NCBI GenBank assembly: GCA_034509735.1
Contig: JACGWO010000001.1
Coordinates: 14,772,854 to 14,836,853 of the forward strand
Source of the DNA: Sesamum alatum
Lineage: Eukaryota; Streptophyta; Magnoliopsida; Lamiales; Pedaliaceae
Length of the DNA: 64,000 bases
Direction: 5' to 3'
The notes beneath the pieces are model-generated. The model had not been told where the DNA came from. It did no database searches and worked only from the letters and a program-made list of their open reading frames with translations. Each line of letters opens with the position of its first letter. The first letter of the stretch is position 1. Made by a program: the position numbers and the translations under genes. Below are positions 54,771 to 64,000 of this stretch, piece after piece.

Positions 54771-54775
54771 CAAAT

Positions 54776-55222
54776 ATCTTATATCCTATAACTTACCAAC
54801 AATTATATCAATTTATGTTACCATAAACTAGTTGAAAGACTTTAGGCGTCCCAAATCACCAACTATAAAGTAAAGTTACACCTACTATTAAATGAAACAA
54901 CAACTCACGCTGGCGGGGCTGGCGGGTTTGAACCTATAATCTTAATGATCACGAGGCCTCAACTGTTTTAATTAGGATTTTAAAACTCAAAAATATTACT
55001 GCCGAAAACGACATCGTGTTGTAGCACTTGAGCTCAATCAATTAAACGAGAGTTAGTACTTGATGGAAAAGTCTACCTAAACCGAGCCTAAGCATTGGTT
55101 GTCCGATACGATTGTTTCAACTAAAGAAACTATCCCACTTGCAATACAAATGCTTTAATTTTTCTTTCTTTCTCGGAGACAAATAAAGCATGCACGAGGA
55201 AGTTTTACACAGCAAATGATTA

Positions 55223-55261
<39 letters not shown>

Positions 55262-56061
55262 TATGTATTTATTTATTTACAGTGAATCGATGAACTACTA
55301 TTTATTTCGAATAAATTGATTACAATCATTCATAAACTACACCTACTATTAAGTCGAATAACATCCTATATTGACGGAATTTGAACACATAACCTTAATG
55401 GGACCTCAACTCAATTCAGCTAAGCTCATTAGCACAAGAAGTGATTAATTAAACATGGACCTTGGGTGGACTCGGACCTGTTCTAAAAAAGTCAAGATAT
55501 TTCGAATTGTTTGTTGACACGAACAAAGTCAGGGAAAACTTCTAAACTTATTTCAATATTGAACTTCGGACAATATAAGAATTTCGAATCAAATTGCTTT
55601 AGAAAGAAGATCTTTTCTCTCATGGTAGCCTGGTTCGGCTCCTAGTACGTACTGACTCAAAGTTCATCTGGTGTTCTCTTACATTTGGAGCTCCTCGTTT
55701 TTGTAGGATTAAAACTTATCGTGATCCACTAATGATGTCTTAATCTAGTAGTTAACACTAGAATTTCCATGAACAAATTTAAGATTATGTGTTTGAATCT
55801 CATCAGACGTATAGATATATGTGAATTATGATAATTTATTTATTATTTTTAATCATATAGATATATTGGTTGAATCGATGTATTACTCAATTTATCGAGG
55901 TGTTAATATAATGATATATGTATAAAAAATAAATAAATTACCATGATTCGCTTCAAGCTCCACCTTATCCCGCCCCAAAAACCAGCGCTGATAGCTCATC
56001 AAATCTAATTGGTTTTTTTCTTTTTTTACTTTAAATAATTAAATGTATATCTATTAATATT
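54776..56061. other. Intergenic, no gene seen
   Basis: AT-rich, with a (TTA)n microsatellite at about 55223-55262. 55280-55335 resembles the left flank of the copia element (44992-45045). Confidence 0.5.
55223..55262. repeat. (TTA)n microsatellite
   Basis: About 13 near-perfect trinucleotide units. Confidence 0.95.
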
Positions 56062-56070
56062 TATGAATGT

Positions 56071-56433
56071 GTTAAATACATTTTTGGTCCTGTAACTTAA
56101 GTTTTTGGTGTTTTCGTCCTTTAATATTCTATAGTAGCATTTTGGTCCTTCATCTTTTTAATTTTCGTTATTTTAGTCCTTTTCTCGCCGAAGCTACTAT
56201 TATTCGCCGGAAAAATGCATGTGCCTCTCACGTGATATTTTAAAATTGGGGTTTTTGTTCTTATTGGCCCATTTCTGCCACTACTTTTGTCATTTAACTT
56301 TTTAGAGTAACATTTTGGTCCTGCATCTTTTTAATTTTCGCGATGATGTAAGATCAAAATACTAGCCTAGAGAATTAAATGACGAAAACGCCAAATAACC
56401 TAAAATTACGAGACTAAAAATACATTTAACTCC
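56071..56433. mobile_element. MULE-type MITE, 363 bp
   Basis: TATGAATGT is duplicated at 56062-56070 and 56434-56442. The ends GTTAAATACATTTTTGGTC and GAGACTAAAAATACATTTAA are inverted, and the arms share TTTGGTGTTTTCGTC and its complement. Confidence 0.9.
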
Positions 56434-56906
56434 TATGAATGTTCACTCAAATAAAAACTCGCCCCAAATGGGTAGGTTTGGAGCATATATACTCCTAAGT
56501 TACCCGAATTCATTGCCAAATCTAATTAATAATAATGGAACAAAAACTTAAACCTCCACGAAATTCATAAGACAAAAGTGATGAGTAAAAGAAAGAAGGG
56601 CGGCACCACAGTTTGATGACGAAGCTTAAACTTGCAAGAAACAGGTGACTTCCTTCTATATATCTTTTTCGTTAGGCCAAATAAACCATAATCTTTGGCT
56701 TAAAGTGTGACCATTTAAACTCCGCCACGTCATGTCATGTCATGTCATGTCATGTCATGTCTTGCCGTGTTAGGATCCTTTCCAGACATTTCATCAGCAA
56801 CGCAAACGTTTTAATTATAAGCGTAATTCAAAAGGTAGAATTAATTGGCTACAATCATCCCTCAGACTTAATTGTGTGCCAAAACTTCTTGCTAGCTACT
56901 TGTTAT
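56434..56906. other. Upstream region of the five-exon gene
   Basis: No gene is seen. A (CATGT)n run of six units lies at 56731-56760. The rest is ordinary promoter-side sequence. Confidence 0.5.
56731..56760. repeat. (CATGT)6 microsatellite
   Basis: Six perfect pentanucleotide units about 150 bp upstream of the TATA box of the next gene. Confidence 0.97.
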
Positions 56907-56913
56907 TATAAAT
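56907..56913 (+). promoter_or_regulatory. TATA box of the five-exon gene
   Basis: TATAAAT lies 50 bases before the ATG at 56963. It overlaps the ATG at 56912, which argues against that upstream start. Confidence 0.7.
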
Positions 56914-56962
56914 GCACTTGAGACGACGTCCGACAACGAATTCATTACTTGTTCAGCACAGC

Positions 56963-58547
56963 ATGGCTGCAAGAAACTCATCATCCTCGTACAAATTCCA
57001 AACTTTGGTCAATCTGCTGTACCGCTACACAGGTATCAGTGGTGGCTCGTGGCGGGGCCGCCAGTTCCACCTCCGCGATCCGCCACCGGGGTGTGAAGCT
57101 TCTGCCGATCAAGGGCTAAGGTTCATAAGCTCAGGCTCCTGCAGGACATATAGCCAACCCCAGTTGGGAATTATGTAGATATATATATATATATATATGC
57201 ATGCATATAATTAGGTTTTTCTTTTATTTTAATATTATTACTCACTTTGTTTTACTAATAAAAAAAAATTAACTTGTAATTCTTGAAGGGTAAAGGATCA
57301 AAGTAGTAGTGATGAACCACCATTACCAGCTCCTCCCAGATTTGGCTTCTCCAATTGGTACAGACAATTAATTAATAATTAGAAACGAAAATATCATTGG
57401 TTCGTCGAAAAATTATGACATCTTTGTTGGAATTACTAAAAATGATCTTGTTTTGGTCAGGTTGAAATGGCTTTTGGGGGCTGCAGTGTCGTTGTTGATG
57501 CCATTTTGGAAGAACAAATGGGACTATTTGCTTACACTGGGAGGTAATAAATAACAACGTTTTGATCCGTACCATTACGTAAGGGTTTAATGCAATTTAT
57601 TCCCCTGTAATATTGTAAATGAGCAAATTATCTCCTTGTGAAAAAATAATAGCAATTTACCCCGGCCCCTGTGTTTTGCAAAAATTGCTTCATTTTAAAA
57701 AGCACAGGGAGTAAATTGCTTTATTTTAAAATATAGAGAGGGTAAATTGCTATTTTTTTTATAAGGGGATAATTTGCTCATTTACAATATCACAAGGGGA
57801 TTACTTGCATTTTTCCCCATAATTTCATGAACTAAATTTTTTTTATTATGAATTAGTGTTTTATATATATAATATATGCACGTCGTGCGTATAAAGTAGT
57901 ATTTCTTTGAATGTACATATGACACAATTTGAATTTGAATGGCAGGAGAGGCAGCAAAAGTGGCGGAGGAGGTGGAGGTGGTGGCGGAAGTGGTGGAAAA
58001 GGTGGCGACGGCCGCGGACAAGGCGCTGACCGGGGTGGCAAATCAGCTTCCAGACAAGAGTAAACTCAAGGAAGCAGCTAAGGTGATGGAACATGTATCC
58101 AACGTAGCTGCCCATGATGCCCAATTCATTGAAAATATAATCGAAAAGGTATACATATATATACATGTGATGTATTAATTTAGGAGAAAACTAATTGTTG
58201 GAAAATTCTTGTCCGACTTAAATTTGGTCGAATTAAACTATTTACAGAGTAAGTGTGATACACTTGTTATGTGATTGGTCACTTTCTTTGAACTGTACAC
58301 CAATCACATGACAAGTATATTATACTTATTATATGATTGTTTCAACCTCAAAATTGGTATATAATTCTAGATCCGAACTAGAATTTCCCCTGATTGGTAT
58401 AGAGCAAGTTCAATTCTTAAATGTAGTGGCTGTTCTAATTGTATTGGGTGACAGGTTGGTGATGTGAAGCAAGATTTGGAAGAGCTGGAGACATTGGTTA
58501 AGCCAATTGTTGATAAGATGGTGCAAGGGAAACACCCAAAAAGTTAA
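56963..58547 (+). CDS. Unknown plant protein, probably organelle-targeted, five exons
   Basis: Exons are 56963-57174, 57289-57357, 57461-57543, 57946-58148 and 58455-58547. They join to 660 bases (219 aa plus stop) in one frame with GT-AG introns. The N-terminus (MAARNSSSSYKFQTLVNLLYRYTG) is rich in Ser, Arg and hydrophobics with few acids, like a transit peptide. Exon 3 encodes a Trp-rich hydrophobic stretch (WLKWLLGAAVSLLMPFW, about residues 94-110). The C-terminal 90 residues are heptad-like and rich in Ala, Val, Glu and Lys (VAEEVEVVAEVVEKVATAAD...), probably amphipathic helix or coiled coil. I take this to be a plant-specific family of unknown function. The exon 1 donor (AT followed by GTAGAT) is weak but is the only one found that keeps frame. 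Confidence 0.8.
57590..57820. mobile_element. Foldback MITE in intron 3
   Basis: The left arm (GTAATATTGTAAATGAGCAA, then AGCAATTTACCC) pairs with the right arm (GGGTAAATTGCT, then TTGCTCATTTACAATATCAC). The termini resemble the MULE-like element at 16427 (GGG then TGTAATATT). No clear target duplication was found. Confidence 0.75.
58200..58390. mobile_element. Foldback MITE in intron 4 (family of 18085-18270)
   Basis: The ends GGAAAATTCTTGTCCG and, inverted, GGGGAAATTCTAGTTCGG match. Inner phrases GTGATACACTTGTTATGTGA and CACATGACAAGTATATTATA are inverted relatives. Confidence 0.75.
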
Positions 58548-60169
58548 GAAGGGATATGGAAGGAACCACCAATTATATATGGTGGGAGGATTATTGAGTC
58601 ACCCACCTGTAATTCTTTATTAATTTTCCTTGATCTCAGAGAAAATAATAAATAAATTGTAAATTACAATGGTTTTTATTAAATATGTTATAATAATAAT
58701 ATCTTGTTGTTTGAAATATTACAAATATCCTTTAAAATCAACAATTGTCAAATAAACTGGTTTATTTGTGTTGGAGCATGCTTGTTCCAATAACCCACGT
58801 GTATTTCTTTTCTTGGGGAGAAAATTGGAACAAGAGACCATCACATGCTTGTTGAAATTTAATCCCCACCACAACTTTTTTAAGAATAAAAAATAGGGAT
58901 GACTGAGTTACAATGTATACTGTATATAAAAGTATGAATTCATAAATGTTTGTTCTCAATTATGAAAAGATAACTACACTCTTACTTCTTTTAATAATAA
59001 ATAAAAAGTAATTGTAAACAAATAAAATTCTATATTAAAAAAAAAAAAGAAGATATTTAGTAGTTTGTGCTAATTGCTCTAAACTACTTAGGGTATGGAT
59101 AATATATCTAATTAGAAAAATTAAAGATGCCAATAACATTTCAACTGAATCACTTTGTTAGAAGAAATTTTAATTATTTTAAGAAATTTAATTTACTATG
59201 ACACGGTAAAATTTAAAATAAATAACACATTAATAATATATAAAATACTAATATAAGTTTAATTAAACCCAAAGAGGAATATATTTTCCAGAAATAATTT
59301 TATAAAAATAATTTAAATTTTTTAGAAGTATGAGTACTAAGAATAATAATGATATATGAAAATAAATGCACTAATTTTATTAAATTGAAATTGCTTACAA
59401 AAATTCAATTATTGAGCGAATTTCTTACTATTTGACTTTTTTAATATTAGATAATCTTGAATTCACATTATTAATTTTACATCTATTGCTTTTAATATTG
59501 ATAGCATAAAAGTATTACAACAACAAATATGACATAAAAGATTAAATCGTAATATAATACAGAAATAGATTATACCAAGTAAATGCATATGAAAGATCAA
59601 AAAGCCAAACTAAAAAAATATGAAATTAAAAACTGCAACATAAAGGCGAAAAATAAAATTCTATGCAATAATATTTAAAAATTAGAAGATAATAAAGCAA
59701 ATAAAATTGTACTTTTTGTCCCACATTATAAGGGATTATGCATTTTTATCCCGAGCTTTATGGTAATGATAACTCATGTACCAATTTTTAAAAAATTTAA
59801 CACTTTTGGTCCATCACGCTAACAATCATTAGTAAACAAACGGAAAAATTACATGGGAGGCACGTGACCGTTAATCGAAGGCGGACGTAGGTCGAAGGTC
59901 ATGGATAATAAAGATTGTTAGTTTCATTTGTAGCAAAAAAACACAAATTTTAGATTTTTCTCTCTAATTCTCCCCCAATTCGAAACCCTAACTCAAGTAA
60001 AACCCAAAATTCCTCCAAAAGTTTTGAGAAATTGCCACAAATCTGGAAGAAATCAGCTACGGTGTTGAAGGAAGCAGTGGAGAAACGATGAGTTTGAGGA
60101 ATTCGAAGCTTGTGGACTTCCCCAACCCCAAGTACAAGAAACATGTAATGTTTCTGACTTTGTATCCTT
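58548..60169. other. AT-rich intergenic, no gene seen
   Basis: 3' flank of the five-exon gene, then plain AT-rich sequence. A single MITE-like arm (CTTTTTGTCCCACATTATAA, CACTTTTGGTCCATCACGC) lies near 59710-59830 without a visible partner. Confidence 0.5.
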
Positions 60170-60475
60170 AATACGTTGAAAAACATAATTTGCAATTCTC
60201 AAAGCACCATACATGTATATGACTCCTCAAGATTATTAAGGTTAAATATTTTATCCATAGAAAATTGATATTCTATTCATAGGGAAGTGTTATTCAAATA
60301 TTTATCAATAAGAAAATGTTTCTAATTTAATGTTTGTCCTCCTATATAAATGGTTGTAATCTTGATGTTGTGGTTATGGAAATATGAATGAAAAATCTAT
60401 ATACTACTAGATATCTCCAATATTGCAATATTTTTCTTCCTTCTCAAAATCTCCTCCAAATTTCCCAATATATTT
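60170..60475 (+). repeat. Probable 5' LTR of the last copia element
   Basis: Placed from the primer-binding site and the TATA box. The exact left edge is not determined because the partner LTR is outside the window. Confidence 0.5.
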
Positions 60476-60476
60476 G

Positions 60477-60488
60477 TGGTATCAGAGC
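60477..60488 (+). other. Primer-binding site of the last copia element
   Basis: TGGTATCAGAGC, complementary to initiator methionine tRNA. Confidence 0.9.
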
Positions 60489-60521
60489 TACCTTTGGTTC
60501 TGATTAGTCCATTTTATCCCT

Positions 60522-63500
60522 ATGGCATCTTCAAGCAACCAAGAGCTTGCATTCACATATTCCCAACAAGGAGTTCCCATATTTGTTGGCCAAGATTACG
60601 AATTATGGAGTGTTCCTATGAAGACCCAGTTCGTGTCACATGAACTTTGGGACATAGTTGAAGAGGATTTACTTCTCATACTTTGGAGGAAGTAGCCGCA
60701 TTTATAAATGCGCAGAAAAAAGAGCATAAAGAGAACAAGACAAAGGATGCAAAAACCTTGTCCTTTATGCACCAAGGAGTGAGTCGATCGATTCTTCCGC
60801 GTATTACTAGTGCCAAGATTGCAAAAGAGGCATGGCAAATTTTGAAAAATCAATTTGGAGGACATGAGAAGGTGATCACGATCAAGCTGCAAAACTCATG
60901 GCGAAGTTTTGAGAACCTATCCATGAAAGACTCGGAGAATGTGCAAGAATTCCTTTCTAGAGTTTCCTCCGTGGTAAATCAAATAAGAGGCTACGAGACA
61001 CTTTAGAGGAGAAGAAAATCATTGAGAAAGTTCTATGGTGCTTACCGGTGAATTCGAGCATATCATTGTAGCAATCGAAGAATCTAAAGATTTATCAGTA
61101 TTAACTTTTGATGAACTCATGGGTTCTCTTGAAGCCCATGAAAAGAGGATGAGCAGATTTGCAACTCAAGACTTGGAGCAAGTTTTTCAAGGAAAAGTAA
61201 TTATTTCGCAAAATCAAGAAAAATAGGACAATAACTTGCAGAATGAAAAAAATATGTCAGCACAGTCACGAGGAAGAGGTCGTGGGAGACACCAAAATTA
61301 TCGTGGTCGTGGTCGTGGTCGAGGTCAAGGAGGAAGAGGCACTTCTAACTCGAGAAGATCCACTCAAGACTCAAATTCTTATTGTCGTATCTGTCGGAGA
61401 AATGGCCACGACATGGACAAGTGTTGGAGTAAATGCAAACAGTGTAAAAATGCAAACCACTCTCAACGAGATTGTTGGTATCGAGAAGACCGTGAGAAGA
61501 AAGATGCCAACTTTACCGAAAAGGAAGAAGGAGACCACATATTCTATTCATGCTTAAATTCTCAACAATTTGAGAATACCTAGTATGTGGACAGTGGATG
61601 CAACAATCACATGTTCGGAAATAAAGATATGTTCGTAAATCTCGATGAATCTTATTCATCAGAAGTAAAACTTGGAAATAACAAATCTCTCAAGATCAGT
61701 GGAAAGGAGCTATTTCAGTCCAGACAAAAGGAGGTAAGACAAATATCATCAGATGTATTTTATGTACCAGAATTGACGCAAAATTTGTTGAGTGTGAGGC
61801 AACTGTTGAAGAAAATACAAGGTAGAGTTCGATAATGATCTTTGCATCATTATTGATAAACAAATGAATCATACAGTTGCTAAAATAAAGATGAGTCAGA
61901 ACAAAGTTTTCTCTTTCAATCTACAAGGATCTCAAAAAGTTGCTCTGCAAAATACTATGAATGGAGATCATAATCTTTGGCATTCGAGATATGGACATTT
62001 GAGCTATAAAGGATAAAACTTGTTAAAAAGAAAGAACATGGTATTTGGGCTTCCAAATGTTCCAGATCAAGATAGGCCATGTGAAGGATGCATTTTTGGG
62101 AAAATGCATTACCTACTATTTCCAAAGATCTCCTATAGAGCCAAAGTCCCTCTTGAGATGGTGCATGTTGATATTTGCAGACCAACACAAACTCCATCGT
62201 TAAAAGGTTGCAGGTATTTTCTCCTATTTGTTGATGATTACACCAGGATGATGTGGGTGTATTTTTTGAAACACAAGTCAGAAGCATTTTCTAAATTTTT
62301 GGAGTTCAAGACGCTTGTTGAAAATCAATCAGGAACGAAGATAAAAATTCTCCATACTGATCATGGAGGAGAATTTATTGGAAGGGCATTCATGGATTAT
62401 AGCAAACAGAAAGGAATCCACAGGCAATTGACGGTTCGATACAGTCCACAACAAAATGGTGTCGCTGAGCGAAAAAATCACACAATTGTAGAAATGGCTC
62501 GAAGCATGATGGCAGACAAGGGGCTTCCGAAATCTTTTTAGGCAGAAGCAGTGAATACATCAATATATATTTTGAATCGGTCACCAACAAAGGCGGTTCT
62601 GAATAAGACTCCATATGAGGCATGGGATCAAAGAAAGCCTCAGGTAAATCATTTTAAAGTTTTTGGTAGCATCGCGTATTCATATATTCCATCTCAACAA
62701 AGGAAAAAATTTGATGAAAAAGATGAGAAACTAATCCTTGTTGGATACAGTGATGAGTCCAAGGGATAACGATTGTTTGACCCGAGAAATCAAAAACTCA
62801 CAATTTCCCGAGATGTTATTTTGGATGAAATGCAATCATGGAATTGGGATGTTGATCAGACTGTTTCATCTCAACCAATATCACCAATGTTTCTATCAAA
62901 ACGGATTGATCAACCAAGTATGTGCGATGATGCAAGGACATCAAATGGTGGAGATATTGAACCGGAATCAGAAAGTCCGATGAGGAAAGTTCGGAGCTTA
63001 AGAGAAATATATGATTCATGCGATATCGCATTTTTTGCCAGTGAGGCACAAAATTTTGATGAAGCTGCAAAGGAAGAGGTTTGGCAAAAAGCAATGAATG
63101 AAGAGGTTGCTAGCATTGAAAAAATCATACTTGGGATCTTGTAGACCTTCTAGATGGAAAAAATGTGATCGGTATAAAGTGAATCTACAAGACAAAATAC
63201 AAGGAAGATGGTTCAATTCACAAGCACAAAGCTCGCTTAGTTGCGAAAGGAGATTCTCAACAATCCGAGTTGACTTTACGGAGACATTTGCACCAGTGGC
63301 CAGAATGGAAACAATTCGTATTGTTCTTCATATATCTGTTCAACTGGGATTGCCAATTTATCAATTGGATGTGAAATCAACTTTTCTCAATGGCGAATTA
63401 GAAGAAGAAGTGTACGTGGAGTAGCCATCAAGCTATATTGTTCATGGGAAAGAAGAAAAAGTCTATCGCCTCAAGAAAGCATTATATGGGCTCAAACAAG

Positions 63501-64000
63501 CACCTCAAGCTTGGAATACCAAGATTGATGGATACTTTCAGTCTAATGGTTTCGAAAGAAGTCAAAATGAGCCATCGTTGTACGTAAAGAAAGGTACGAA
63601 AGATTTTCTTCTTGTTTGTCTTTACGTCGACGACTTGATCTATGCTGGGACAAATCCAATCATGGTGCAAGATTTCAAAAAGGCAATGATGGAAGAATTC
63701 AATATGACTGATTTGGGATTGATGAAATATTTTCTTGGAATTCAAGTTCGTCAGTCAAAAGGAGAAATTTTTATTTCTCAAGAAAAATATCTTGAAGGTG
63801 TGTTGAAAAAGCTTCAAATGCATAACTGCAAGCCAATCTCGACTCCACTCGCAGTCAATGAGAAGTTGCAGTTGAATGACGGCGCATCTAAAGTTGATCC
63901 GAAGATTTATCGAAGCCTTGTAGGTTCGCTGATCTACCTGACTAACAAAAGGCCAGATATTGTATATCTAGTTAGCCTCATATCAAGATTCATGAACGAA
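60522..64000 (+). pseudogene. Copia polyprotein: gag, protease, integrase, reverse transcriptase (broken)
   Basis: The ATG at 60522 opens MASSSNQELAFTYSQQGVP, a typical start. Gag continues in another frame (60683-61006, UBN2 type) and ends with an Arg/Gly-rich stretch and a CCHC knuckle near 61384 (CRICRRNGHDMDKC). Protease: YVDSGCNNHMFG near 61584. Integrase (62020-62541) has the DDE set: MVHVDICRP, ILHTDHGGEF and NGVAERKNH. Polymerase (63250 to the end) has FAPVARMETIRI, LDVKSTFLNGELEEEVYVE, YGLKQAPQAW and the active-site box YVDD near 63622. Stops at 61581, 62539, 62767 and 63422 and frame changes near 60670, 61000, 61830 and 63140 disable it. Confidence 0.9.

Larger units (their letters stand above)
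60170..64000 (+). mobile_element. Ty1/copia LTR retrotransposon, 5' part, decayed
   Basis: A likely 5' LTR (about 60170-60475, with a TATATAAATGG box near 60343) is followed by the primer-binding site TGGTATCAGAGC at 60477-60488. Then come gag, protease, integrase and polymerase in the usual copia order. The element runs past the window end, so the 3' LTR and target duplication cannot be checked. Many stops and frameshifts make it inactive. Confidence 0.9.

Noticed and set aside
57590..57820. Attempt to assign a target duplication to the intron-3 MITE
   Set aside because: Neither a 3-bp TAA nor a 9-10-bp duplication fits both flanks cleanly, so the superfamily is left open.
60055..60170. Possible short host gene before the last copia element
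   Set aside because: Frames are short and without domain or splice support, and they overlap the probable LTR edge.

Overview
This is a stretch of eudicot plant nuclear chromosome. The evidence is GT-AG introns, plant-specific gene families (a 2-oxoglutarate dioxygenase and an ATL-type RING-H2 protein), and a dense load of plant mobile elements (CACTA, MULE-like, hAT-like, PIF/Harbinger-like, L1-type LINE, Ty1/copia and Tat-type Ty3/gypsy). The species cannot be fixed from the sequence.

Only three ordinary host genes are well supported. (1) A four-exon 2-oxoglutarate/Fe(II) dioxygenase on the minus strand (31401 down to 18562, 359 aa). Its reading frame is intact although intron 2 has been swollen to about 11.4 kb by nested transposons. 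(2) An intronless ATL54-like RING-H2 E3 ligase on the minus strand (43912-42686, 408 aa). (3) A five-exon plus-strand gene for a 219-aa, probably organelle-targeted protein of unknown function (56963-58547), with a MITE in each of two introns.

Layout: 1-9057, most of a minus-strand CACTA element (copy A) inserted in a 280-bp tandem repeat. 10316-15855, a full-length but decayed L1-type LINE with a 17-bp target duplication. 16427-17633, a MULE-like element holding a GC-rich island. 18562-31401, the dioxygenase gene, whose intron 2 holds a hAT-like element (21424-29023) that itself contains a complete CACTA element (copy B, 22029-28860), plus MULE and CACTA MITEs. 31556-33000, a large inverted repeat. 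33765-35515, a truncated second LINE. 36283-42027, a Tat-type gypsy element with both LTRs and three successive tandem arrays. 42686-43912, the RING-H2 gene. 45051-54770, a minus-strand copia element holding a MULE-like insertion and, inside one LTR, a PIF/Harbinger-like element that itself contains another copia. 56071-56433, a MULE MITE. 56963-58547, the small five-exon gene. 60170 to the end, a decayed plus-strand copia element running off the window.

The nesting can be dated in relative order because target duplications and paralogous empty sites are visible. The two CACTA copies carry complementary premature stops, mostly CAG to TAG, which look like damage from CHG cytosine methylation. 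I found no wholly new gene system. The most unusual items are the TE-swollen but intact dioxygenase gene, the central 1.9-kb module of CACTA copy A, the tandem-array gypsy element and the four-element nest at 45-55 kb.
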